Part shown: positions 45,938 to 56,243 of the stretch, piece after piece
Position numbering within the stretch: position 1 is the stretch's first letter
Layout: each line of letters opens with the position of its first letter
Source of the DNA: Betaproteobacteria bacterium
Lineage (GTDB): Bacteria; Pseudomonadota; Gammaproteobacteria; Burkholderiales; Usitatibacteraceae
Length of the DNA: 64,000 nt
Assembly (NCBI GenBank): GCA_016709665.1
Contig: JADJMI010000003.1
Span: 243,309-307,308 of the forward strand
Reading direction: 5' to 3'
Program-made: the position numbers and the translations under genes
The notes under the pieces: generated by a model
Told to the model about the DNA's origin: nothing
The model's database searches: none
Seen by the model: only the letters and a program-made list of their open reading frames with translations

Positions 45938-46593
45938 GGGGCGCCCTCGCGCGGCACGGGCGGGAAGATCGCGTCGAACAGCGCGCGGGTCGTCGGCGTC
46001 AGGTTCTTCGGATCGGGCCGCGCGAGTTCGTCCTCCGGCACCAGCACCTTGCAGTAGACGGCCTCGAAGACCCGCTTCACCACGCCGGGCGAAACCTGCT
46101 CCTGGTCGTAGCCGGAGGTGAAGCCGATGAGCTGCCAGCCCACGCCCTCCAGCGCGTGCTGCATGTGCGGGATCTTGAGCGTGGCGAGGCCGAAGAAGAA
46201 CTCCGCCCCCATCGCCCGCCCCACCAGCTCCGCGAGGGGCATGACGGCGGTGCCCAGCTTGGCGCTGCGGTACTCCGGCGAGATGACGATGAGGCGGGCG
46301 TAGAGCGAGAGGGAATCGGGCTCCTTCTCCCACGACCACATCCCGGCCATCTCGTCGCCGCGGCGAAAGAGCGCCACGAGCACGTTGCGGACCGGACCTC
46401 CCGCGAACTGCACCTCCTCGTCGTAGAACTTCTCGCGCAGGTAGCAGCTGCCGCCGCCGATGGCGATGTCCGGGTGCCAGCGGGCGATGTTGTCGATGAG
46501 TTCGGGGACATCCTCGCGCTTCAGGAACTCGAAGCAAAAGCCCGCCGGCAGTGTGGCCATCGCCGAAATCTGGTCGACCGTGGGCCATTGCAT
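45934..46593 (-). CDS. GNAT-like acyltransferase-fold protein, first of a tandem pair
   Basis: 219 residues, clearly paralogous to the next gene (MQWPTVDQISAMATLPAGF, GGSCYLREKFYDEE, GDEMAGMWSWEKEPDSLSLYARLIVISPEYR, ELVGRAMGAEF, QVSPGVVKRVFEAVYCKVLVPEDE). The pair arose by tandem duplication and has diverged well. The substrate is unknown. The ATG 46593 has no strong ribosome site. It lies downstream of htpG, separated by a terminator hairpin. Confidence 0.75.
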   Translation of the reverse strand: MQWPTVDQISAMATLPAGFCFEFLKREDVPELIDNIARWHPDIAIGGGSCYLREKFYDEEVQFAGGPVRNVLVALFRRGDEMAGMWSWEKEPDSLSLYARLIVISPEYRSAKLGTAVMPLAELVGRAMGAEFFFGLATLKIPHMQHALEGVGWQLIGFTSGYDQEQVSPGVVKRVFEAVYCKVLVPEDELARPDPKNLTPTTRALFDAIFPPVPREGAP

Positions 46594-46637
46594 GGCTGGA
46601 CGCGCTCCCTGTGGTTTGCGCGCCGAGTCTAAATGAA

Positions 46638-46661
46638 AAGGGCGGCCCGAGGGCCGCCCTT
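46638..46661 (-). terminator. Intrinsic terminator of htpG
   Basis: AAGGGCGGCCC (46638-46648) and GGGCCGCCCTT (46651-46661) make an 11-bp stem. On the minus strand the hairpin follows the htpG stop by 17 bases and is followed by TTCATTT. Confidence 0.85.
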
Positions 46662-46678
46662 CGCACCGTCCGGAGGCA

Positions 46679-48616
<1,938 letters not shown>

Positions 48617-48712
48617 GGGGCGTCCTCGGAAAGGGATACGGAGTTCGCCCTGCAAATGGAGGTGCCGGAGCCCCCTTTCAAGGGCCCCGGCGGGGCGCAG
48701 CCTGAGGGAGGG

Positions 48713-49303
48713 TCAGGCTTTCGGGCCGGGGCCCGGACGCGCTTTCTTGAGCTTTTCCCGCTGCTCGGGGGTGAGCACGGCGTCGAGCTGCTTGCGGGCG
48801 GCGAGGCCGGACTCGAACATCTCCTTGCGCATCGCGGCCATGGCGTCGAACTGCTTGCGGGCGGCGTCCTCGTTGAAGCCGTCCTTCTGGCCGTCCTGGG
48901 CCTTCCAGCGCATTTCCTGCATCGTGCCGTGCATCGCGTGGCGCTTCCTCTGCTGCTCGCGCTGGATCTCGGTCACCTTCGTCTGCTGTTCCGGCGTAAG
49001 GCCGAGCGTCGCGAGCACGCCGGGCGGGATGCCCTGGCCCATGCCCATCATGCCGCCGCCCTTGCCGCCGTGCATGCCGCCGCCCATGCCGCCGCCCATG
49101 CCGCCGTGCATGCCGCCGTGCATCCCGCCCTTGCCCTGCGGGCCACCCGCCCCCGGGTGCATCGGGCAATCGCCGCCGGCCATGCCGGGGCCTGCGCCAC
49201 GTCCCATGCCGGGACCGCCGCCCATGCCGGGGCCCATCTGGGCCATCGCGAACGTGGAGATCGTGGCGGCGGCCAGCGCCGCCAGTGCGAATTTCGTCTT
49301 CAT
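48713..49303 (-). CDS. Periplasmic Spy/CpxP-like protein with Gly-Met-His-rich region
   Basis: 196 residues. A signal peptide (MKTKFALAALAAATISTFAMAQ) precedes about 70 residues dominated by Gly, Met and His (repeats of MHGG, MGGG and GMG), then a helical part with two LTxxQ-type motifs (LTPEQQTKVTEIQ and LTPEQREKLKKA). The helical part is of the CpxP/Spy family of periplasmic chaperones and stress sensors; the Met/His region suggests copper or other soft-metal binding. A TATATT box lies about 40 bases before the ATG. A GC hairpin at about 48663-48690 lies between this stop and the htpG start. Confidence 0.85.
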   Translation of the reverse strand: MKTKFALAALAAATISTFAMAQMGPGMGGGPGMGRGAGPGMAGGDCPMHPGAGGPQGKGGMHGGMHGGMGGGMGGGMHGGKGGGMMGMGQGIPPGVLATLGLTPEQQTKVTEIQREQQRKRHAMHGTMQEMRWKAQDGQKDGFNEDAARKQFDAMAAMRKEMFESGLAARKQLDAVLTPEQREKLKKARPGPGPKA

Positions 49304-49338
49304 GATGCGTCCCTCTTCAACGTGATGTGCGTGAATCC

Positions 49339-49344
49339 AATATA
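49339..49344 (-). promoter_or_regulatory. Putative -10 box of the Spy-like gene
   Basis: TATATT on the minus strand in GGTATATTGG, 35 bases before the ATG at 49303. No good -35 is evident. Confidence 0.4.
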
Positions 49345-49410
49345 CCCCCACGGGCATGGATCGAAAGCCCGGAGTTGTATCGAAGTTTGTCCCGCGCCGT
49401 TCCGAAAGGC

Positions 49411-50277
49411 CTAGGGCGCGAAGCCCAGGTGGCGCAGGAACCCCAGGACCGCCGGGTGCCACGCCGAGGGCATCGCCGTGAAGATGCCGTGGCCGTCGCT
49501 GCCCGAAGCCGGAAGGGCGACGAACCGCGCCGGGGCGCCCTGGTCCCGGTAACCCTCGAACCACAGCCTCGGCCACCGCGGACCCCAATAGCGGTCGTTC
49601 TCGCTGTACAACCAGAGCGCCGGGACGCGCGTCGTGGCGCCGAAGCCGGCCATCGTGCGATCGAGCGCCTCGGCGGAGCACGGCTCCCCGGGATGCGCGG
49701 CCGGGTCGCCCCCGCCGCCGCCGGCGAAATTGAGGACGCCGACGATGCCGGGCGCATCGCGCGCGGCGAGCGCGAGGGACGAGGCCCCGCCGAAGGACTG
49801 CCCGGCGAGCAGCCCGCGATCGGGTTCCGCCCACGGCTGCGCGCGCACCCAGCGAAGCACCGCCTCGATGTTCACGGCACCGGCGGCGAACCGGGCCGGG
49901 AAGTCCATCGCGGCGCACGGCCCGGCGGCCTCGAGATCGGGACCGCCCGTGACGCCGTAGCCGGCCCGCGTCGGCACCACGACCGCGAATCCCCGCTCGA
50001 CGAACCACGCGGCGTTCTGCGAGAAGCGCGCGCGGCCGAATCGCTCGCGGGCCTGCGCCGACCCGGAGCGGCCATGGTTCAGGATGAGAAAGGGCGAGCG
50101 CGGGCGGGCATCGTCGCGCCAGACCGTGACGATGAGCGTGACGTCGTGCCCCGTGCCGCGCGCATCGGGGAGCTTCACCGGAAGCCGGACGATGTCCTCG
50201 CGAAGCGCCGCCGCCGCGTCGAAGGCGGCGAGCATCGCTACGCACGCGACGGCGACTGCACGGGCGAAGGCATTCAT
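49411..50277 (-). CDS. Secreted alpha/beta hydrolase (dienelactone hydrolase-like)
   Basis: 288 residues. A signal peptide (MNAFARAVAVACVAMLAAFDAAAA) directs it to the periplasm. The hydrolase fold shows FLILNHGRSG, nucleophile Ser in LAGQSFGGASSLALAA, a probable acid Asp in YSENDRYWGP and His in SGSDGHGIF. It resembles secreted dienelactone-hydrolase-like esterases, whose substrates vary. ATG 50277 is chosen for the signal peptide. It diverges from the formamidase-like gene, 74 bases away. Confidence 0.8.
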   Translation of the reverse strand: MNAFARAVAVACVAMLAAFDAAAALREDIVRLPVKLPDARGTGHDVTLIVTVWRDDARPRSPFLILNHGRSGSAQARERFGRARFSQNAAWFVERGFAVVVPTRAGYGVTGGPDLEAAGPCAAMDFPARFAAGAVNIEAVLRWVRAQPWAEPDRGLLAGQSFGGASSLALAARDAPGIVGVLNFAGGGGGDPAAHPGEPCSAEALDRTMAGFGATTRVPALWLYSENDRYWGPRWPRLWFEGYRDQGAPARFVALPASGSDGHGIFTAMPSAWHPAVLGFLRHLGFAP

Positions 50278-50339
50278 GGGATGGGAACCAGCATGCGCCG
50301 GCGACGGTGACGAGGCAACGGGGACGTCCCGCTCCCCGC

Positions 50340-50345
50340 TACAAT
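50340..50345 (+). promoter_or_regulatory. Putative -10 box of the formamidase-like hydrolase gene
   Basis: TACAAT in GCTACAATCGCCGC ends 6 bases before the ATG, implying a leaderless or nearly leaderless message. Confidence 0.45.
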
Positions 50346-50351
50346 CGCCGC

Positions 50352-51212
50352 ATGTCCGAATCCGATTCCCTGCTCCTGCCACCCGGCCCGCTCGACGCCG
50401 CCTGGGTCGAGCGCGAGTACAACAACCGCGAGCGCGTGCCGGAACACCCGTCCCTCTTCGCGCGCTGGGAGCGGGATTCGGCGTTCGTGCGCGAGACGCT
50501 GCCCGGGTCCCTCGACCTCGCGTACGGGCCCCATGCGCGCCATCGCTTCGATTTCTTCCCGGCGGCGGGAGGCGAGCGGCTTCTCGTCTTCTTCCACGGC
50601 GGCTACTGGCGCGGACTCGACAAGCGGTTTTTCTCCTGGCTCGCGCCTTCCTATGCGGCCGCGGGCGTGAGCGTGGCGGTGGCCAACTATCGGCTGTGCC
50701 CGGAAGTGCGCATCCCGGACATCGTGGACGACGCCGTGGCTGCCCTGAACGCCATCGCCGCGCACGCGCCTTTCGCGCGGCGAATCGTGCTCTCGGGCCA
50801 CTCGGCGGGGGGCCAGATCGTCGGGGCGCTCTTCACGCAGGGGGCGGATCGCTTCGCGTTCGATCCCGCGCGGATCGCGGGGGGCGTGCCCGTGAGCGGG
50901 GTGTTCGATTTCAGGGCGATTCCGCTTTTCTCGTCGAATGCGGAGCTGATGCTCGATTCCGATTCGGCCAAGGCGCTGGACTTGTACGACCGGACGACCG
51001 TGGTGAAGGCGCCGCTGGTCGTCGCGGTGGGGGGCGCGGAGAGCGGGGAGTTCCTGCGGCAGTCGCGGCTTCTCGCGGATCGGTGGAAACCGCAGGTGAA
51101 GTCGTTGCTCGAGTTGCCGACGCTCGATCACTTCACGGTGATGGATGCGATGGTGGAGCGGGGGCAGCCGTTGTACGAGGCCACCTTGGGGCTTTTCGGG
51201 CGGGGTCCGTAG
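50352..51212 (+). CDS. Alpha/beta hydrolase, kynurenine formamidase-like
   Basis: 286 residues. The oxyanion motif FFHGGYWRGLDK, nucleophile Ser in VLSGHSAGGQIVGAL, an Asp/Glu in the VAVGGAESGEF strand and His in PTLDHFTVMDAM match arylformamidase-type hydrolases, including kynurenine formamidases. The N-terminus (LDAAWVEREYNNRERVPEHP) is common in that group. No other tryptophan-degradation gene is nearby, so the substrate is uncertain. The stop lies 6 bases before a palindromic element. Confidence 0.82.
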   Translation: MSESDSLLLPPGPLDAAWVEREYNNRERVPEHPSLFARWERDSAFVRETLPGSLDLAYGPHARHRFDFFPAAGGERLLVFFHGGYWRGLDKRFFSWLAPSYAAAGVSVAVANYRLCPEVRIPDIVDDAVAALNAIAAHAPFARRIVLSGHSAGGQIVGALFTQGADRFAFDPARIAGGVPVSGVFDFRAIPLFSSNAELMLDSDSAKALDLYDRTTVVKAPLVVAVGGAESGEFLRQSRLLADRWKPQVKSLLELPTLDHFTVMDAMVERGQPLYEATLGLFGRGP

Positions 51213-51218
51213 GTAAGC

Positions 51219-51465
51219 GGTGGGGAGTGATGCGGGGGGAAAGGCTTTGGAACCGCAGATGAACGCAGATGAACGCAGATGAACGCCGAAAGAAATGAAG
51301 CGTCTCGCCGTTGGCGAGCGATGGCACGCAAAGTTTACCGAGGAGCCGTTGCTGGATTTCGCCATGCGAACATGCCAAGACGCGTGACAATCGCGTTACA
51401 ACATCTGCGTTCATCTGCGTTCATCTGCGGTTCCAACGCCTTTCTCCCCGCATCACTCCCCACCC
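51219..51465. repeat. Palindromic element with 10-bp CGCAGATGAA repeats
   Basis: The arms 51219-51281 and 51403-51465 are inverted copies over 63 bp with two mismatches (GGTGGGGAGTGATGCGGGG, then AAAGGC, TTGGAACCGC and tandem CGCAGATGAA units). The 121-base centre has no reading frame I can support. The right arm ends exactly at the exonuclease stop, so the element occupies almost the whole gap between two convergent genes. A related element is at 58179-58367. Confidence 0.9.
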
Positions 51466-52167
51466 TCACCTCTTCCGCTGCCAGTGGTAATTCTTCTCCG
51501 CCCGCAGCAGATCCTTCACCGTCGAATACCCCTCCTTCTCCGCCCGCGCGAGCAGCACCTGGAACAACTGCGCGGTGCAAAGCGCATCCGCCAGCGCATT
51601 GTGCCGCTCGTAGTGCACGATCCCGAAGCGTCCCATCCAGTCGTCCAGCGTCTTGAGCTCCGTCGCCTCGCCGGGGAACATGGACTTAACGAGATCGGCC
51701 GTGTCGATCCACGTCGGCCGCCACTTCACGCCCAGGTGCTTCCACACCGCGGACTCGATCATCTCCCGGTCGAAGGGCGCGTTGTAGGCGACGAGCGGCC
51801 GCCCGCCGGCGAAAGCCATGAAGGCGGCGAGGACGATGGCCGGATCCTCCCCCGACAGCTGCGCCCCGTGCCCGATGCCGTGCACCAGGACATTGGATCG
51901 ATCGCTCGCCCGCTCCGGCCGGATCTCGCGGTAGAAGGACTCGCCCATCGCCACCCGCGTCTCGCGCACCCGCACCGCGCCGATGGACAGCAGCGTGTGG
52001 TGGCGCACGTCGAGGCCGGTGGTTTCGGTGTCGAGGACGGTGAATTCCGCAAAGGCGCACGGCGCCCAGGGCCGGGTCACGACGCTCGAGCGCCAGCGCT
52101 TGAGCGCGATCGCCGCCTCGGCCTCGAGGACGGGAGCGGGCCCCGCGAGGCGCCGCAGCCAGCTCAC
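51466..52167 (-). CDS. 3'-5' exonuclease, DnaQ/DEDDh family
   Basis: 233 residues. The DEDDh catalytic set is complete: Asp and Glu in TVLDTETTGLD, Asp in YNAPFDREM, and His with Asp in RHNALADALCTAQ. The first 50 residues are a variable N-terminal region. The GTG start overlaps the stop of the CNBD-CBS-DUF294 gene (GTGA). Exonucleases of this type are regular partners of DUF294 proteins and of acetate or solute symporters, as here; the reason for the association is not known. Confidence 0.9.
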   Translation of the reverse strand: MSWLRRLAGPAPVLEAEAAIALKRWRSSVVTRPWAPCAFAEFTVLDTETTGLDVRHHTLLSIGAVRVRETRVAMGESFYREIRPERASDRSNVLVHGIGHGAQLSGEDPAIVLAAFMAFAGGRPLVAYNAPFDREMIESAVWKHLGVKWRPTWIDTADLVKSMFPGEATELKTLDDWMGRFGIVHYERHNALADALCTAQLFQVLLARAEKEGYSTVKDLLRAEKNYHWQRKR

Positions 52168-54083
52168 AGGTGGTAATCGAGCGCGAGGCGCCGCTGCATG
52201 CCCCGCGCGGTGCGCAGCGCCTCCTTGAGCAGGCGCCGGTCGAGGTCGTTGAGGCGGTCGGGGGCCACGTGGTTCGTGGGCGCCTCGCCCTTCTGCACCT
52301 GCGAGGTCTGGTGCCGCAGGCGGAAGAGCTGCAGGTAGTGGAAGGCGCTGACCCAGCCTTCCGCCTCCTCCTTGGAGAGGCCGCGACGGACCGCCGCCTC
52401 GCGGATGCGCGGCACGGTTCCCGTGAACGGCACCCCTTCGGCCAGCGCCATCACGCGCGCCGCGTCGATGAAGAGCGTCGCCCCGTTCACCTTGAGGTCG
52501 ATGGTGCCGGGGTGGTCGGCATCGTCGGAGAGGGTGAAGTCGCGCACCACGCCCAGCGGCGGCCGGTTGGTGAGCGCGTTCTGCGCGAGCGCGCGCAGGA
52601 AGATCTGCTGGTCCCGGATGGCATCGGCAAGCCAGCCGCGCAGCCGGTCCGCGAGGCTCGCCTCGCCGTCGAGCGGGCGGAAATCGAAGAAGATGATGGC
52701 GTTCAGGATCGCCTGCGGGTCGCCGGTGGCGATCCATCGGGAGAACCGCGCGCGCCATTCGCCTTCCGACAGGCACCACTGCGGGTTGCCGGCCATGATG
52801 CCGCCGCGGCAAAGCGGAAAGCCCACCTTGGCGAGCGCCTCGTTCACCTGCGCCGCGAAGGGCAGGAAGCGGGCGCGCTGCGCTTCGCCGTCGCCATCCT
52901 CCGGGTCGCGGAAGACGAGGCCGTTGTCCTGGTCCGAGGCGAGGGTCTGCTCGTGCCGGCCTTCCGATCCCATCGCCAGCCAGCAGAACTCGCGCGGCTC
53001 GATGCCGGCCTCGCGCGCCTCCAGCGCGATCACGCGACGCGTGAGGCGGTCGTTGAGCGTCGAGAGGATCTGCGTCACGTGCTCCGCGCTCACGCCCTGC
53101 AGCAGGAGGCTCGGCACCAGCGCGCGCACGTCCTTCGCGAGCTGGGCCAGGCGCTCGATGGACTTCGCCACCTGGATCTCGCCGCCGAGCGAAGCGATGC
53201 CGATGCGCTGCAGGCGGAAGAGGTCGCGCTCGGAAATCATCCCGGCGATCTTCCCGGCCTCCGTGACCACGATGTGGTGGATGCCCAGCTCGGCCATGCG
53301 CATGGCGGCCTGGAAGGCGAACTCGCCCGCTTCCAGCGTGGCCGGGTCCGGCGTCATCACCTCGCGCACCGGCCGGTCGATGTCGGTGCGCGGGAGCGCC
53401 ACGCGGCTGGCGACGTCGCGCATCGTGACGATGCCCGAAAGGGCCTTCTCCGGCCCGCGCGTGAGGATCACCGAGCCGATCTTCTCGTGGACCATCAGCT
53501 CGAGGGCCGCGCGGATGGGCTCGCCCTCGTCCAGCGTCACCACCTCGCGCCGGACGGCCTCGCGAAGCGGGCGCTCCAGGGGCTGGCGCTCCTCGCTGGT
53601 GGCGATGACGTCCTTCTGCAGGTTGCCCAGGGCGTGGTGCAGCAGGTGCGCGATGCGGTGCGTGCAGAAATCGCGGAAGACGTCGCTCATGCCCACCAGC
53701 TCGTGGAAGTCCGCGCGCGCGAGCTGGTAGCAGAAGGTGTCGGAGGACGCGCGATAGGTGCGCGTGGCCGGGCGGTTCGCGAGAAGCGCGCCGACCGGGA
53801 AACACTCGCCCACCTGCAGCGCGAGCTCCACTTCCTCGCTGCCGCTGCCGGAGACGACGATGACGGCGCCCTGCTTGATGATGTTGCACACCTCGGGAAT
53901 GCCCGCGCCGCCCGCGAGGATCACCTCGCCTTCGGGGAAGTAGGCGAGCTTCAGGCGCTCCACGAGGAACGCGACGTGTGACTCCTGCATGGCGTCGAAG
54001 GGCGCGTGGCGGCGAAGCTGGGCCGTGGTGGCGGCGACGAGGCCGGTGGCGGAGGAAGCGGCGGTGCCGGGAACGGAAGCCAT
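52164..54083 (-). CDS. CNBD-CBS-DUF294 nucleotidyltransferase-like signalling protein
   Basis: 639 residues. Domains in order: a cyclic-nucleotide-binding fold (about 25-140, FPEGEVILAGGAGIPEVCNIIKQGAVIVV), two CBS motifs (about 165-285, VVTLDEGEPIRAALELMVHEKIG and REVMTPDPATLEAGE), a DUF294 nucleotidyltransferase domain with GSEGRHEQTLASDQDNG as in GlnD, and a helical C-terminal substrate-binding domain. It probably senses a nucleotide and modifies or binds a partner protein; the target is unknown. The ATG at 54083 follows a terminator after the symporter gene. Confidence 0.9.
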   Translation of the reverse strand: MASVPGTAASSATGLVAATTAQLRRHAPFDAMQESHVAFLVERLKLAYFPEGEVILAGGAGIPEVCNIIKQGAVIVVSGSGSEEVELALQVGECFPVGALLANRPATRTYRASSDTFCYQLARADFHELVGMSDVFRDFCTHRIAHLLHHALGNLQKDVIATSEERQPLERPLREAVRREVVTLDEGEPIRAALELMVHEKIGSVILTRGPEKALSGIVTMRDVASRVALPRTDIDRPVREVMTPDPATLEAGEFAFQAAMRMAELGIHHIVVTEAGKIAGMISERDLFRLQRIGIASLGGEIQVAKSIERLAQLAKDVRALVPSLLLQGVSAEHVTQILSTLNDRLTRRVIALEAREAGIEPREFCWLAMGSEGRHEQTLASDQDNGLVFRDPEDGDGEAQRARFLPFAAQVNEALAKVGFPLCRGGIMAGNPQWCLSEGEWRARFSRWIATGDPQAILNAIIFFDFRPLDGEASLADRLRGWLADAIRDQQIFLRALAQNALTNRPPLGVVRDFTLSDDADHPGTIDLKVNGATLFIDAARVMALAEGVPFTGTVPRIREAAVRRGLSKEEAEGWVSAFHYLQLFRLRHQTSQVQKGEAPTNHVAPDRLNDLDRRLLKEALRTARGMQRRLALDYHL

Positions 54084-54140
54084 GTCTCGATGGTACCCGC
54101 GGGAGTGGTCGCGCGATGGCGCGGGGCAGGAGCAAGCGAA

Positions 54141-54172
54141 AAGGGCCGGAACCCCGCGAGGGATCCCGGCCC
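54141..54172 (-). terminator. Intrinsic terminator of the symporter gene
   Basis: On the minus strand GGGCCGG (54172-54166) and CCGGCCC (54149-54143) form a stem, extended by internal GC pairs, followed by TTTTCGC. It lies 15 bases after the symporter stop and before the DUF294 gene, so partial read-through may couple the two. Confidence 0.7.
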
Positions 54173-54186
54173 CGGAGCGGCGCGCG

Positions 54187-56092
54187 TCAGTGCTTCGCGG
54201 TGGCCGCCCGGCCGAGGCCGGTGTTGGAGCGCACGTACAGCTCGTCCCAGGTGGCAAGGGCGCGGCGGTCCGTGGTGAGGAGCGAGAAGAGGATCACCGC
54301 CAGGAAGCCCGCCGGGATCGAGATGAGGCCGGGGTTCCTCAGTTCGAAGAGCGGCTTCTCGAGGCCCACCAGGCTGGTCGTCTGGCCCTCGAACTTCTTG
54401 AGGGTGGCCTGGCTGCCGGCGACGTCCTTCTTCGCGCCGGCGATGGCCTTGGCGAACTTCTCCCTGGCGGCCGGTTCCGTCGCCGCGGCGAGGTCGCTCT
54501 CCAGCTTGGCGATGCGGGCCGGGGCGGCGTCGATGATCTTCTGGGCCGCGGCCTTGATGGCCTTCGGGTAGGTCATGTTGGGCGAGACCATCACCAGGCC
54601 GATGGCGGTGACGGTGCCCACCACGAGGCCCGCGACCACGCCCGCCGTGTTGCACTTCTTCCAGTAGAGCGTGAGCAGGATCACCGGCAGGTTGGCCGAG
54701 GCCGCCACGGCGAAGGCGAGCGCCACGAGGTGGGCGACGTTCTGGCCCTGCGCGAGGATGCCGATGATGATGGCGAGGATGCCCACCAGCACCGAGCAGA
54801 TGCGCGCGGCGCGCACTTCCTCGTCCGAGGTGGCCTTGTCGCCCTTGATCACGCCCACCCACAGGTCGTGGGACATGGCCGAGGCGGCGGCGAGCACCAG
54901 GCCCGCGACCACCGCGACGATCGTCGCGAAGGCGACGGCGGCCACGAAGGCGAGCATGAGGTTGCCGAGCATCGAATCCGCGCCGCCGCCCAGGTACTGC
55001 GCCAGGAGCGGGGCCGCCATGTTGCCGCCCTTGTCGATGGCGGTTATGTTCGACGGGCCGACCTTCATCGCGGCGCCCAGGCCCAGGAACAGCGTGAGCA
55101 CGTAGAAGCCGCCGATGATCGCCATCGCCCAGATGACCGACTTGCGCGCGGCCTGGGCGGTGGGCACCGTGAAGAAGCGCATCAGGATGTGCGGCAGGCC
55201 GGCCGTGCCGAGCACGAGCGCCATGCCCAGGGACACCTGGTCGATGGGGTTCTTGAAGAGCAGGCCCGGCTCGAGGAAGCGCTGGCCGAGCTCCGTGGCG
55301 GTCATGTTCTTCGACGCGTCGCCCAGCATCGCCGCGACGCGGCCCTGGACGTTGGGATCGGCGACCGCCGCATCGAGGAAGCCCGGCAGGCTGAAGCCGT
55401 ACTGGCTCCAGACGAGGGCCACCATCAGGAGCGAAGCGATCACGAGCAGCACCGCCTTGATGATCTGCACGTAGGTCGTCGCGACCATGCCGCCGAACAC
55501 CACGTAGGCGAGCATGAGGACGCCCACGGTCATGACGGAGATCTCGTAGTCGATGCCGATCAGCGTCTTCACCAGCACGCCGCCGCCCACCATCTGGGCG
55601 GTGAGGTAGAAGGTGGACACGGTGATGGTCGAGATCGCCATGAACGTGCGGACCGTCTTGGGGTCGTTCCGGAAGGCGAGGATGTCGGCCATCGTGTACT
55701 TGCCGATGTTGCGGCAGGGCTCGGCGATCACGAGGAGCACGGTGATGTAGGCCACGAGCCAGCCCACCGAGTACATGAAGCCGTCGTAACCGTAGAGGGA
55801 GATGAGGCCCGCGATGCCCAGGAACGAGGCGGCCGAGAGGTAGTCGCCCGCGATGGCCCAGCCGTTCTGCAGGCCGGAGATGCCGCCGCCGGCGGCGTAG
55901 AAGTCGGCGGCCGTCTTGGTGCGCTTGGCGGCCAGGTACGTGATGTACATGGTGACGCCGATGATCGCGGCGAACACCGCGAACGTGAGGTAGGTGTACT
56001 TGGCCCCACAGGAACATCGACTTCTTCGAGTGCAGTTCCTGGAACCGGGGATCGGCCTCGATCGCGGACCAGTTGAGTGTTTGTTGGGACAT
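54187..56092 (-). CDS. Cation/acetate symporter (ActP-like, SSS family), frame-shifted in this sequence
   Basis: 634 residues after correction. The sodium:solute symporter core shows AAGGGISGLQNGWAIAGDY, LSAASFLGIAGLI, RNIGKYTMADILAFR and PHILMRFFTVP, as in acetate permeases. Two features are unusual. The N-terminus (IEADPRFQELHSKKSMFLW) resembles the start of DUF485 proteins that normally accompany ActP as a separate gene. An insertion of about 80 residues rich in Ala, Lys and Glu (AQKIIDAAPARIAKLESDLAAATE...) forms a predicted coiled coil before the last helix. A GGGG run at 56007-56004 should be GGG; correction gives MFLWAKYTYLTFAVF. AAAGGAGG precedes the ATG. Confidence 0.88.
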
Positions 56093-56211
56093 GGAATCCT
56101 CCTCCTTTGAGAGCCGGGCCAATCTAGGCCCCGAGCCTTGCGTGTGCCTTACGGCCTACGCCCGGACCTTTCGCGAAGCTGACGCGTCGAAGCAACGGAC
56201 CTCCCGCACCG

Positions 56212-56217
56212 TATAAT
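56212..56217 (+). promoter_or_regulatory. Putative -10 box of the export operon
   Basis: A perfect TATAAT in CCGTATAATTCG, 26 bases before the GTG at 56244, with GAGG at 56232-56235 between them. Confidence 0.55.
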
Positions 56218-56243
56218 TCGCCTTCCCTTCCCGAGGCATCGCC

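Noticed and set aside
51250..51290. CRISPR array at the tandem CGCAGATGAA units
   Set aside because: The units are 10 bp, directly adjacent and without spacers, and form one arm of a palindrome. No cas gene is in the window.
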